A stretch of DNA of 47,606 nt from DATCJY01 sp036562565 (GCA_036562565.1 DATCJY010000040.1:1-47606); one strand, 5' to 3'; counted from the stretch's first letter, positions 8,464 through 16,879 are shown. Made by a program: numbers and translations. The notes: generated from the letters alone by a model not told the origin.

Positions 8464-9086
8464 GTCAGGCATCACCATTTTTAGTAGGAATAGCAGGCGG
8501 AAGCGGCTCAGGTAAAACAAGTTTTTTAAGGGATTTACTCCTGCACTTCCCTGCTCAAAAAATTGCCCTAGTATCACAGGACAACTATTACCATCCTAAA
8601 GAGCTTCAACAAAAAGATGAGAACGGGGTAATCAATTTTGATTTGCCCACCTCCATCAATCGTGAGTATTTCTATAATGACATGATGAAGCTCATGCGCG
8701 GTGAGCCCATTGAGCTCATGGAATATAACTTCAACAACCCCAATGTCGCTCCCAAGAAGATTATAGTCCAACCCGCTCCTGTCATCATCATGGAAGGTCT
8801 CTTTGTATTTCATTATGATGAAATCAGAACCAAGCTGAACTACAAAGTGTTCATTGATGTGCATCATGAAGAACGTCTTCAAAGACGCATCAAACGCGAT
8901 GGGGCAGAGCGCGGTTATCCGGAACACGAAGTCATTTACCAATGGCACCACCATGTGCGCCCTAGTGAGGAAGAGTATCTATACCCATATCTTCCGGAGT
9001 GTGACTTAATAGTAGATAACACTGTGCACTACCGTGAAGGATTGCAAACACTTGCGGGAACCATTCAACAGTTTTTAGCACAATGA
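8460..9086 (+). CDS. udk: Uridine kinase
   Basis: A 208-residue cytosolic kinase that phosphorylates uridine and cytidine for pyrimidine salvage. The Walker A motif GGSGSGKT is at residues 13-20, followed by the family signatures SQDNYYHP, NFDLPTSI and EGLFVFHYDEI. The lid region RRIKRDGAERG contains the phosphate-binding arginines. Length and motif order are standard for Udk. The start is a GTG at 8460-8462, overlapping the TGA of the VWA gene by translational coupling. The stop overlaps the start of the ArsC-like gene in the same way (ATGA). Confidence 0.93.
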   Translation: MSQASPFLVGIAGGSGSGKTSFLRDLLLHFPAQKIALVSQDNYYHPKELQQKDENGVINFDLPTSINREYFYNDMMKLMRGEPIELMEYNFNNPNVAPKKIIVQPAPVIIMEGLFVFHYDEIRTKLNYKVFIDVHHEERLQRRIKRDGAERGYPEHEVIYQWHHHVRPSEEEYLYPYLPECDLIVDNTVHYREGLQTLAGTIQQFLAQ

Positions 9087-9433
9087 AAAAAATATACTAC
9101 CTCTCAACTTGTTCCACTTGTTCACGCATTCTTAAAGAATGGGGTGATGGCATCAAAGATTTTGAACTACAAGACATCAAGACTCAACCCATCACTGCTA
9201 AACAACTGGATGAGATGAAAAAATTAGCGGGAAGCTATGAAGCATTGTTCAGTCGCGTGGCAATGAAGTACCGCTCCATGGGCTTGAATAAAATGGAATT
9301 AAAAGAAGAAGACTACCGCAAGTACATTCTGGAAGAATATACATTTTTGAAACGCCCGGTAGTGATAAACGGAAAAGCAATCTTTATTGGGAATGCTCCT
9401 AAAGTAGTGGCAGCTGCCAAGGCTTCATTGTAA
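9083..9433 (+). CDS. ArsC/Spx-family thioredoxin-fold protein
   Basis: A 116-residue protein of the ArsC/YffB/Spx family. A CSTC motif at residues 10-13 (YYLSTCSTCSRIL) gives the redox cysteines, and FLKRPVVINGKAIFIGNAP near residue 90 is the conserved KRP segment that follows the thioredoxin-like core. The family includes glutathione- or thioredoxin-linked arsenate reductases and transcription regulators. No arsenic resistance gene is nearby, so arsenate reduction is not supported by context. It is translationally coupled to udk (4-bp overlap). The stop codon lies inside the hairpin 9428-9476. Confidence 0.85.
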   Translation: MKKIYYLSTCSTCSRILKEWGDGIKDFELQDIKTQPITAKQLDEMKKLAGSYEALFSRVAMKYRSMGLNKMELKEEDYRKYILEEYTFLKRPVVINGKAIFIGNAPKVVAAAKASL

Positions 9434-9476
9434 GCGAGAAGAAATGCATCCAATTAAAAAACCTTCTCGCTTACAA
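9428..9476. terminator. Convergent hairpin after the ArsC-like gene
   Basis: Perfect 14-bp inverted repeat (TTGTAAGCGAGAAG 9428-9441, CTTCTCGCTTACAA 9463-9476) around a 21-nt A-rich loop. It overlaps the arsC-like stop codon. There is no U-tract on either side, so it would be a 3'-end protecting or processing structure rather than a classic terminator. Its position suggests convergent transcription from the right. Confidence 0.55.
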
Positions 9477-9495
9477 GTGAGCACTGGACATTACT

Positions 9496-9558
9496 TTACT
9501 TGTCGTTGAACAACCACAAACCTTGTGAATGCTCAACTTTATCGTTCAATGTATTCAT
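9496..9558 (-). CDS. Possible 20-residue small protein
   Basis: A short minus-strand ORF of 20 codons, starting MNTLNDKVEHS and ending GLWLFNDK. It is preceded by an A-rich leader (AAAAAATACAACACC) of the kind that serves as initiation context in Bacteroidota. Upstream is the palindrome 9596-9616, and downstream it is followed within 20 bp by the hairpin 9428-9476. This arrangement (palindrome, A-rich leader, ORF, hairpin) is what a small independent gene would look like. It is too short to judge by composition, and I recognise no family. It could equally be the body of a small RNA or chance. Confidence 0.3.
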   Translation of the reverse strand: MNTLNDKVEHSQGLWLFNDK

Positions 9559-9595
9559 GGTGTTGTATTTTTTAATGGTTTGTATTCTTTATAAT

Positions 9596-9616
9596 ACATG
9601 AATGAATCATTCATGT
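9596..9616. repeat. 21-bp palindrome, possible operator
   Basis: ACATGAATGA-A-TCATTCATGT, perfect 10-bp arms around a single base. It lies 38 bp upstream of the small minus-strand ORF and about 210 bp upstream of the large plus-strand gene's promoter. Arm length and minimal spacer fit a dimeric repressor site better than a hairpin. Confidence 0.45.
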
Positions 9617-9805
9617 GTTTATAAAGATCCTTTGAATATTTTGATGCAACGTATTGAGATGAATAAGCGGTCGCGAATTGAGAATAAACGGTAAATGTTT
9701 TTCAATTTTCGGAAACCAACCGTGTCACTATCGGAGAACACCTCACAAAAGCCTTACTAACACTCACTAACCCGGACATCCACACCCAATTGTTGAAGCC
9801 TGAAC

Positions 9806-9835
9806 TTGTTAGCGAAACGATTTCGATTACATTCG
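9806..9835 (+). promoter_or_regulatory. Promoter of the large T9SS cargo gene
   Basis: TTG at 9806-9808, 19-nt spacer, TACATTCG at 9828-9835. This matches the Bacteroidota promoter form TTG-N19-TAnnTTYG. The predicted transcript start is near 9842, about 37 nt before the ATG at 9879. Confidence 0.6.
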
Positions 9836-9878
9836 TCCCGCTTTTTTCCGAAGCACTAACCAAATTAATCTACATTCA

Positions 9879-12800
9879 ATGAATGCACTTTACCAAATGC
9901 TACAGCGTGTAGTCATCGCTGCGCTGCTGTTCTCCTCTCCCTCCTTTCTTAATGCTCAATGCCCTAACACCAACGTTTACTATACCGATATCAATACGGA
10001 ATTTGATGGTGACATTAGCACAGTGAGTTGTGTGTTTGGTGGTGAATACTTGTCTGCATCTGTCTGCAGTGGTGTTACATACATTATATCAACCTGCAAT
10101 AGCAGTTGGGATACACAGATTACACTCTATTCAGAGAATGGCAGTTACTTGGCCTATGATGACGATGGCTGCAATGGGATATCAGGTGGCTCCTACCTTT
10201 CTTGGACTGCTAACTTCACCGGTGTCATCCGGATTTTGATAAACCAATGGAATTGCCAATCCAATACTTCATGCGTAGCAGTAACCATGGAACAAATAGG
10301 CAGCTGTAACACTCCCTCTTCAGGCTGCCCAAACGATAACGTACTCTATGACGTTCTGGCTACACCATCAGGAGTGGGTAATACTGTAAACATAAATGGA
10401 ATGTATGCCGGTGAATATGTCAATGTGAACGTATGCCAAGGTGCTTCCTATACTTTTTCTACTTGTTCTGCCAATTATGATACGCAATTGACACTTTACT
10501 CCAGCACAGGAACGCTTCTGGCACACAATGATGATTATTGTGGATTTCAATCTCAGATTACATGGACTGCCCCGTTCTCAGGAACCGTTCGATTATTGCT
10601 GGATGCCTACATCAATTCAGCCAACCCATGCGGAAGTAATACCACTTATACCCCTGTTACCATCACACAAAATACCGCCTGCTCCTCTTCATGCACTATC
10701 AATTCTGTTACTGCCAATGTAGTTGGTTGTGACAGTGATGACACACAGGTAAACTTTGTAGTCAACTATACAGGAAGCTGCACGGTAGAAGGAATATGGC
10801 TAATGGTGGCCGGTGGTACCTGGCAGTTTTTCGCCTTCAGCGGAACCTATATTTCCGGACAAACTATCCCGGTTTATTTCTCTACCCCCGAAGCGGTTCA
10901 CTCCTATTATTTCCAGTTGAGCAATGGAGCAACCAGTTCAACCCAACTCTTCACCACCCTCGATTGCACCAATGGACCTTGTCCAAATGACAATGTGTTA
11001 TACGATGTAAACGCTACACCATCTCAAGTTGGTGTTCCGCTTACCATCCCAAATATGTTTGCCGGTGAATACCTGAATGTATCTGTATGCCAAGGTGCCA
11101 GCTATACCTTCTCTACCTGCGCTGCTAGCTATGATACCAAACTCACTCTCTACTCTCCGCTTGGCACATTGCTAGACTACAATGATGATTATTGCGGACT
11201 CCAATCCCAAATTACATGGACTGCAACTTATACTGGAATAGTGCGTGTACTGCTTGATCAATACACCTCCACAAACTATTGTGCTAGCAATTCCACTGCC
11301 ACGCCCATCTCCATCACTCAAAATACTGCATGCCCCAACACATGCAATGTTACTTCTGTAAATCATCAACTGATGGGCTGTGTAGGAGGAGAACAACTTG
11401 TCAATTTCATCGTCAACTTCAGTGGCGCTTGTTCCGTAGCTACCTTCCACTTCAACAGTGGTAGTGGCTGGCAAACCGTGCCACTTATAGGCACCATCAT
11501 TTCAGGTGAAATTATCGGCAAACTGTTTGACTTAAGCAACACCACTTACCAATACTATTTCACACTGAGCAATGGTACACAAACCAACATCGGCACTTTT
11601 ACCACCGGCAATTGCGCACCTGCAGGTTGTACCAACCTCAGCATTCAGCACGTGGACACAGGTTGTGAAAATATTGGAGGGCAATTGGTACCAACCGGAA
11701 ATATCCTGGTGAATTATTCAGGTGCGTGCAACGTCTCAGGAATTTACACATCAGTGAATGGAGGTGGATATGAATACTTGAATTTAAGCGCATACAACTT
11801 CACTAGCGGAAGCACCATAGAGCTTGTATTCCCCTATCAAAATGCAGCATACCAAATCTACTATGTGCTCAGCAATGGCAGCAGCTCCCCTGTCATCTCC
11901 TTCTACAACAACGGATGCGATAGCGGTGAAATGATATGCGGATGCGATGGAACACAATTGCCGATAGAAGCGCTCAGCTGGCTCGGTGACGGTGTCCTAG
12001 ATGATGGCAGTTACTTCTGGAATGAAAATCCTATCTACCCTGTAAACTTTGATTGTGCAATGTGGGGATTCGATTGTGATGACGAAGCCGAAGAAGGCTA
12101 CTTTGGATATGACCCATATGGCGTATGCTCCGGCAACCTTCCTCCGGCCAACGGTTGCATTCCGGAGTTTTGCACCTTGGTTAGTGTGGACCTCTTCACA
12201 GATTGTTATCCGGAGGAAGTAAGCATATCCATATTCAATGCCAATGGCGATTTAGTACTTCACATTCCTGAGGGCACTTTTACATTGGAATATTATTTAT
12301 ATGAATTGGAAATGTGTTTGCCTGATGGCTGCTATACTTTAAAAATTGATGACTCTGCCGGTGACGGTATGAATTACAGCGGTTGTGAAATGATGGGACA
12401 ATTCGGTGTCTACAATTATGCCGATAACGCATACATCTTCACGCATTACGGAAACGTATATACATACACCTATTCACAGCAATTCTGTATTGGCAATCAA
12501 ACCACATGTTCCAATCTGAGCATGGCAATTGACAACAATCCTTGCTATAGCACGCAGGGAGGTCTTACCCCAAGCATCAATTTGCTATTCGACTATAACG
12601 GGGATTGTATAGTTCAAACCATCTTCATTTCTACAAGTGGTGGTTCATTTGAGCAAATCAACGTATCCAATCAAACCCTCCACAGCGGTGATGAACTCAA
12701 TCTTTACGAACTTCAGCCCAATACGTCCTACATCATTTACTACACAACCAGCGATGGTTCTGCATCTCCGCTTTACACCTTCACTACAACAAACTGCCTC

Positions 12801-13982
12801 AATGAAGTCATGATTTGCGACTGCTCCGGCAATCAGCACAGCATTGGTGTATTAGCATGGCTTGGTGATGGTTTCGCAGACAATGGTTTTTATACATGGG
12901 CAGGAACTCCTGTCAACTTTAACTGTGTGACTTGGGGATATGATTGCGGTGATATAACCGGAGCTCCTTCCACTGACCCCTACAATGTTTGCGGTGGCCA
13001 ACTGCCGCCAAACAATGGATGTTCTATTACGGAAGAAATCTTGGGATGTACGGACCCCGCTGCGCTGAACTATAACCCACTGGCTACGGTCAACAACGGA
13101 ACTTGCATTTATAACGCATTGGTGGGTTGCACCGATCCGGGAGCATGTAACTACAACCCGAGCGCCATCACCGATAATGGCAGCTGCGAATACATCTCTT
13201 GTGCAGGTTGTACCGATGAAAACGCCAACAACTACGACCCGACAGCCACCATTGATGACGGTAGCTGCAGTTATGGTGTCATTCTTGGATGCACCGATGA
13301 AAATGCCGTGAACTATAACCCATTGGCTACTCAAGATGACGGCAGCTGCATTATGAATTGCATATGGCCGACTGTGAGCTATAACAGTTATTGCAATCCG
13401 AATGACCCGAGCGGCTTCTATGTAGATATACAGATATCATCGCTTGGTAATGGTGCTCCTTATACACTCACCAACACCTATAACAACCAACAACAAGTGA
13501 TGAGTCTGCTCGGAATCGTCACCATGGGACCATTCCCTAACAACATGCAAGTGGTTATACAAGTAACCTCCAACACGCTTAATTGCGCTTCGTTATCCTC
13601 ATCCCCACTGAGCGAGGACTGCGCCAATGCGGTGTACGGTTGTACCGATGAAAACGCCATCAACTACAACCCTGCCGCCAATGTGGATGACGGAAGCTGC
13701 GAATTCGATATCCATGTGATGGAACACAATGGCGCATCCGGCATTGTGCTTTACCCCAACCCAACCACGGACTTGTTCAATTTGGTGAACCAAGGACGTG
13801 AGGCCATGCACACCTTGGAAATCTTTAACAGCATGGGCGCTCTTGTTTATAGCACCGAGCTCCACCTGCCGCACAATGCCCCACAAACAGTTCAACCGGG
13901 CACATTGGCTTCTGGGCTCTATCATCTGCGCCTCAAAAGCGAAAATGGAGTGACGCATACAACTCTGGTCATTCAGCATTAA
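9879..13982 (+). CDS. Large modular secreted protein with T9SS sorting domain
   Basis: A 1367-residue secreted, cysteine-rich protein. Signal peptide about 1-27 (ending LNAQ). Module A, PPC/DVUA0089-like beta-sandwiches, starts near 28, 150 and 368 (copies 2 and 3 begin CPNDNVLYDV). Module B, a fibronectin-like unit beginning C-T/N-x-x-S and ending in YYxxSNG, starts near 272, 489, 584 and 877. Module C (WLGDGxxDxGxYxW ... DPYxVCxGxLPPxNGC) starts near 685 and 977. A jellyroll-like segment with LPDGCYTLKIDDSAGDGM is near 815. Short GCTDxxAxNYNPxATxDDGSC repeats occur five times, four in tandem from about 1056 and one near 1254. The C-terminal 80 residues are a type A T9SS sorting domain (VLYPNPTTDLFNL, then ASGLYHLRLKS). 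No catalytic motif is seen, so an adhesive or surface-layer role is likely but inferred. It has its own promoter and terminator. Confidence 0.9.
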   Translation: MNALYQMLQRVVIAALLFSSPSFLNAQCPNTNVYYTDINTEFDGDISTVSCVFGGEYLSASVCSGVTYIISTCNSSWDTQITLYSENGSYLAYDDDGCNGISGGSYLSWTANFTGVIRILINQWNCQSNTSCVAVTMEQIGSCNTPSSGCPNDNVLYDVLATPSGVGNTVNINGMYAGEYVNVNVCQGASYTFSTCSANYDTQLTLYSSTGTLLAHNDDYCGFQSQITWTAPFSGTVRLLLDAYINSANPCGSNTTYTPVTITQNTACSSSCTINSVTANVVGCDSDDTQVNFVVNYTGSCTVEGIWLMVAGGTWQFFAFSGTYISGQTIPVYFSTPEAVHSYYFQLSNGATSSTQLFTTLDCTNGPCPNDNVLYDVNATPSQVGVPLTIPNMFAGEYLNVSVCQGASYTFSTCAASYDTKLTLYSPLGTLLDYNDDYCGLQSQITWTATYTGIVRVLLDQYTSTNYCASNSTATPISITQNTACPNTCNVTSVNHQLMGCVGGEQLVNFIVNFSGACSVATFHFNSGSGWQTVPLIGTIISGEIIGKLFDLSNTTYQYYFTLSNGTQTNIGTFTTGNCAPAGCTNLSIQHVDTGCENIGGQLVPTGNILVNYSGACNVSGIYTSVNGGGYEYLNLSAYNFTSGSTIELVFPYQNAAYQIYYVLSNGSSSPVISFYNNGCDSGEMICGCDGTQLPIEALSWLGDGVLDDGSYFWNENPIYPVNFDCAMWGFDCDDEAEEGYFGYDPYGVCSGNLPPANGCIPEFCTLVSVDLFTDCYPEEVSISIFNANGDLVLHIPEGTFTLEYYLYELEMCLPDGCYTLKIDDSAGDGMNYSGCEMMGQFGVYNYADNAYIFTHYGNVYTYTYSQQFCIGNQTTCSNLSMAIDNNPCYSTQGGLTPSINLLFDYNGDCIVQTIFISTSGGSFEQINVSNQTLHSGDELNLYELQPNTSYIIYYTTSDGSASPLYTFTTTNCLNEVMICDCSGNQHSIGVLAWLGDGFADNGFYTWAGTPVNFNCVTWGYDCGDITGAPSTDPYNVCGGQLPPNNGCSITEEILGCTDPAALNYNPLATVNNGTCIYNALVGCTDPGACNYNPSAITDNGSCEYISCAGCTDENANNYDPTATIDDGSCSYGVILGCTDENAVNYNPLATQDDGSCIMNCIWPTVSYNSYCNPNDPSGFYVDIQISSLGNGAPYTLTNTYNNQQQVMSLLGIVTMGPFPNNMQVVIQVTSNTLNCASLSSSPLSEDCANAVYGCTDENAINYNPAANVDDGSCEFDIHVMEHNGASGIVLYPNPTTDLFNLVNQGREAMHTLEIFNSMGALVYSTELHLPHNAPQTVQPGTLASGLYHLRLKSENGVTHTTLVIQH

Positions 13983-14006
13983 TTTTGACACCGCAAACGG
14001 AAATGG

Positions 14007-14040
14007 AAACGGTTGGAAATTTCCAACCGTTTCTACTTTT
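14007..14040 (+). terminator. Terminator of the large cargo gene
   Basis: Perfect 26-bp palindrome (AAACGGTTGGAAA / TTTCCAACCGTTT, 14007-14032) followed by CTACTTTT, 25 bp after the stop codon. The palindrome is symmetric, so the structure can fold on either strand. Confidence 0.75.
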
Positions 14041-14098
14041 CACATGATTGATTTTCAGCGAATTTCTATTAATTCGCCAAACGATTGTTGAAAAGTAC

Positions 14099-14128
14099 TT
14101 GCACAGAATGAATTTGGTAGTATTTTCG
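14099..14128 (+). promoter_or_regulatory. Promoter of the rplM-rpsI operon
   Basis: TTG at 14099-14101, 19-nt spacer, TATTTTCG at 14121-14128. This has the same arrangement as the promoter at 9806. The predicted transcript start is near 14135, leaving a leader of about 38 nt before the rplM ATG. Confidence 0.6.
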
Positions 14129-14172
14129 CAGCCCGTTTTTCAAAAAAGGAAAACTGCTCGTAATCAATAGCA

Positions 14173-14622
14173 ATGGATACTTTAAGTTATAAAACCATCT
14201 CCGGTAACAAGGAAACAGCCAATAAAAAATGGTTGGTGGTAGATGCTGAGGGTCAGAACCTAGGCCGCATTTCAAGTGAAATCGCTTATCTGCTTCGCGG
14301 AAAGCATAAGCCCAACTACACTCCACACGCAGACTGTGGCGATAACGTTATCGTTATCAACGCTGCGAAAGTGGCTCTTACCGGAAACAAATGGACAGAG
14401 AAGCAATATATCCGTTATACCGGCTATCCAGGCGGTCAACGTTTTGCTACTCCAACTGAAACAATGGCAAAACACCCAACAGCAATGATTGAAATGGCTG
14501 TTCGTGGTATGCTTCCAAAGAACCGTTTGGGTCGCGCTCTTTACCGCAACCTATATGTATATGCGGGCGCTGAGCACGAGCAAGCTGCTCAAAAACCAAC
14601 ACTTCACAAGATTACTCGATAA
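14173..14622 (+). CDS. rplM: 50S ribosomal protein L13 (uL13)
   Basis: A 149-residue large-subunit protein, an early assembly protein that binds 23S rRNA. The N-terminal signature WLVVDAEGQNLGRISSEIA, the central NAAKVALTGNKW and YIRYTGYPGG, and the MLPKNRLGR motif are all present, and the length is normal. It is the first gene of rplM-rpsI-rpsB-tsf, the usual Bacteroidota order, with rpsI 17 bp downstream. An A-rich stretch (CAAAAAAGGAAAAC) lies in its leader. Confidence 0.97.
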   Translation: MDTLSYKTISGNKETANKKWLVVDAEGQNLGRISSEIAYLLRGKHKPNYTPHADCGDNVIVINAAKVALTGNKWTEKQYIRYTGYPGGQRFATPTETMAKHPTAMIEMAVRGMLPKNRLGRALYRNLYVYAGAEHEQAAQKPTLHKITR

Positions 14623-14639
14623 GATATTTAAATAAGAAA

Positions 14640-15029
14640 ATGGCCGATATCATCAATACTTCAGGACGTAGAAAAACAGCAGTTGCGCGTGTTTATCTAA
14701 GCGAAGGCTCCGGTAATTTCACAATTAACGGAAGGGATTACAAAGAGTATTTCCCTACGTTGGTACTTCAATACAAAGTTCATCAGGCGTTCAAAGTAAC
14801 CGGCACCGATGGCAAATACGATTTGAAAGCGAACATTGACGGAGGTGGTATCACCGGTCAAGCTGAAGCTTTGCGTCTTGCAATCAGTAAAGCGTTGATT
14901 GAAATCAACCCTGAGTGGAAATCTGTATTGAGAGCTGAAGGCTTGACCACTCGTGACCCACGTATGGTTGAACGTAAGAAGTTCGGTCAGAAGAAAGCTC
15001 GTAAGCGTTTCCAATTCTCCAAGCGTTAA
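14640..15029 (+). CDS. rpsI: 30S ribosomal protein S9 (uS9)
   Basis: A 129-residue small-subunit protein whose C-terminal tail reaches the P-site tRNA. The N-terminus GRRKTAVARVYL, the central GGGITGQAEALRLAISKAL and the C-terminus RKRFQFSKR with its terminal arginine are all as expected. It starts 17 bp after rplM, preceded by an A-rich AAATAAGAAA instead of a Shine-Dalgarno sequence. The next gene is 172 bp away across two hairpins. Confidence 0.97.
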   Translation: MADIINTSGRRKTAVARVYLSEGSGNFTINGRDYKEYFPTLVLQYKVHQAFKVTGTDGKYDLKANIDGGGITGQAEALRLAISKALIEINPEWKSVLRAEGLTTRDPRMVERKKFGQKKARKRFQFSKR

Positions 15030-15096
15030 TTCGCTGGCTGGTGGAACAGCTTGTTTAGCATCCAAATCTTTTGGACTACCGAAGATATTTCATATC

Positions 15097-15145
15097 GGCT
15101 CGGAAGGTGACTTCCGAGCCTTGATTTTGAAAACGTCAAAATCAA
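15097..15145 (+). ncRNA. Tandem hairpins between rpsI and rpsB
   Basis: Hairpin 1: GGCTCGGAAG (15097-15106), loop GTGA, CTTCCGAGCC (15111-15120). Hairpin 2 follows immediately: TTGATTTTGA (15121-15130), loop AAACG, TCAAAATCAA (15136-15145). Both stems are perfect 10-mers. The first could end rplM-rpsI transcription weakly (TTGATTTTG follows). The pair lies about 57 nt before the rpsB ATG, where a ribosomal-protein leader that controls rpsB-tsf could sit. Function is inferred. Confidence 0.5.
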
Positions 15146-15201
15146 TGAGGAACTACCAAGAGATTGACATTTAGTGAACGTAAACAAGAATCAATTAAAT
15201 A

Positions 15202-15960
15202 ATGGCAAAAGTTACATTTGACGAATTGCTGGATGCAGGTGTACATTTTGGTCACCTCAGCCGCAAATGGAATCCTAACATGGCTCCGTACATCTTCGGA
15301 GAGAAAAAAGGAATCCACATCATTGACCTTAACAAGACCATCGTGAAGCTTGAAGAAGCTGCACAGGCTCTTAAACAAATCGCAAAATCCGGCAAGAGAA
15401 TTCTTTTCGTTGCCACAAAAAAGCAAGCCAAAGACATCGTAGCTGAAAAAGTGGGTGCCATCGGTATGCCTTACGTTACTGAACGCTGGCCTGGTGGTAT
15501 GCTTACCAACTTTGTGACCATCCGCAAAGCGGTTCGCAAAATGGCGGCTATCGAAAAAATGGAAGCTGACGGAACTGCTGCAACTCTCAGCAAACGCGAA
15601 CGCCTCCAACTGAGCCGTACACACGCTAAGATGAACAAAATGCTTGGTTCTATCGCTGATATGAACCGCGTTCCTGCAGCTCTTTTCGTTGTAGACATCT
15701 CCAAAGAACACATCGCAGTAGCTGAAGCTCAACGTTTGGGTATCCCTGTGTTCGCTATGGTTGATACCAACAGTGACCCTCGCAAAGTAGACTTCGCTAT
15801 CCCTGCTAATGACGATGCTACCAAGAGCATCAGCAAAATCCTTGATATCGTTATCGAAAGCATTGCTGAAGGTTTGAGCGAGCGCAAAGCAGAAAAGGAT
15901 AAAGAAGCTGCTAATGATGAAAAAGGTAAAAAATCTAAGAAAGACAGCGCTGAAGCTTAA
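15202..15960 (+). CDS. rpsB: 30S ribosomal protein S2 (uS2)
   Basis: A 252-residue small-subunit protein. The signatures LLDAGVHFGHLSRKWNPNM, ERWPGGMLTNFVTIRKAV and NRVPAALFVVDISKEHIAV, followed by IPVFAMVDTNSDP, are the classic S2 motifs. The C-terminus has a lysine-rich charged tail (EKDKEAANDEKGKKSKKD), common in Bacteroidota. It is followed after 65 bp by tsf, the conserved rpsB-tsf pair. A long open frame on the opposite strand is a by-product of codon use. Confidence 0.97.
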   Translation: MAKVTFDELLDAGVHFGHLSRKWNPNMAPYIFGEKKGIHIIDLNKTIVKLEEAAQALKQIAKSGKRILFVATKKQAKDIVAEKVGAIGMPYVTERWPGGMLTNFVTIRKAVRKMAAIEKMEADGTAATLSKRERLQLSRTHAKMNKMLGSIADMNRVPAALFVVDISKEHIAVAEAQRLGIPVFAMVDTNSDPRKVDFAIPANDDATKSISKILDIVIESIAEGLSERKAEKDKEAANDEKGKKSKKDSAEA

Positions 15961-16025
15961 TTTCAAGATTCACCCCTTTTTTCATCCGACAATTCATTCG
16001 TACAACAAAAAATCTTATTAAACCC

Positions 16026-16850
16026 ATGAATATTACAGCTGCAGACGTAAACAAACTCCGCACTATTACCGGTGCCGGTATGATGGACTGCAAAAAAGCA
16101 TTGGTTGAAGCCAATGGTGACTTTGATGCGGCAATCGATTTGCTCCGTAAAAAAGGTCAGAAAGTAGCTGCTAACCGCAGCGACCGTGAAGCTACCGAAG
16201 GTTTGATTCTTGCTAAATCTAACGATGGTAAATACGGTGCTATCATCTCTTTGAACTGCGAAACTGACTTCGTGGCCAAAAACGAAGCTTTCGGTGAAGT
16301 AGCCAACAACATCCTCGATATCGCTCTTGCTTCTAAACCAGCTACTCTTGATGAGTTGAAAGGTTTGAAATACACCGGTTCTGATCTCACCATCGCTGAG
16401 AAAATCACTGAAGAAATTGGTAAAATCGGTGAGAAAATTGAGCTTTCAAATTATGGTGTGATTACAGCTGAAAAAGTTTTCGCTTACAATCACCCTGGTA
16501 ACAAATTGGCTGCTCTGGTTGGTTTCAACAAAGAAACTTCTGACGAAATCGCCAAAGACGTAGCAATGCAAGTAGCTGCTATGGCTCCTGTGAGTGTAGA
16601 TGAAAGCACTGTTCCGGAAGATATCAAACAAAAAGAAATTGAAATCGGTAAAGAACAAGCTATCAATGAAGGTAAGCCAGCTGAAATGGCAGAAAAAATC
16701 GCCATGGGCCGCTTGAACAAGTTCTTCAAAGAGAACACTTTGTTGCACCAAGAGTTCATCAAAGACAGCAAGCTTTCTGTTGCTCAATACCTTAAAAATT
16801 CCGACAAGGATTTGACTGTAACAGATTTCAAACGCTTCTCTTTGAGCTAA
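16026..16850 (+). CDS. tsf: Translation elongation factor Ts
   Basis: A 274-residue guanine-nucleotide exchange factor for EF-Tu. The N-terminal UBA-like domain has LRTITGAGMMDCKKALVEA, and the core domain has the EF-Tu-contacting NCETDFVAKNEAF. The C-terminal part includes VDESTVPEDI and LLHQEFIKDSKLSVAQYL, which are typical. The length is usual for the phylum. It ends the translation operon; a strong terminator begins 30 bp downstream. Confidence 0.97.
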   Translation: MNITAADVNKLRTITGAGMMDCKKALVEANGDFDAAIDLLRKKGQKVAANRSDREATEGLILAKSNDGKYGAIISLNCETDFVAKNEAFGEVANNILDIALASKPATLDELKGLKYTGSDLTIAEKITEEIGKIGEKIELSNYGVITAEKVFAYNHPGNKLAALVGFNKETSDEIAKDVAMQVAAMAPVSVDESTVPEDIKQKEIEIGKEQAINEGKPAEMAEKIAMGRLNKFFKENTLLHQEFIKDSKLSVAQYLKNSDKDLTVTDFKRFSLS

Positions 16851-16879
16851 TCAGAACATCTGAAAAATCAAGAAATAAT

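Noticed and set aside
9690..9881. About 60-codon open stretch with protein-like content before the large cargo gene
   Set aside because: It has no start codon, contains the promoter at 9806-9835, and is short enough to be open by chance.
15142..15966. Antisense 274-codon frame over rpsB
   Set aside because: Low-quality composition with many Phe/Ser/Cys; it arises from the biased codon use of the highly expressed rpsB gene.
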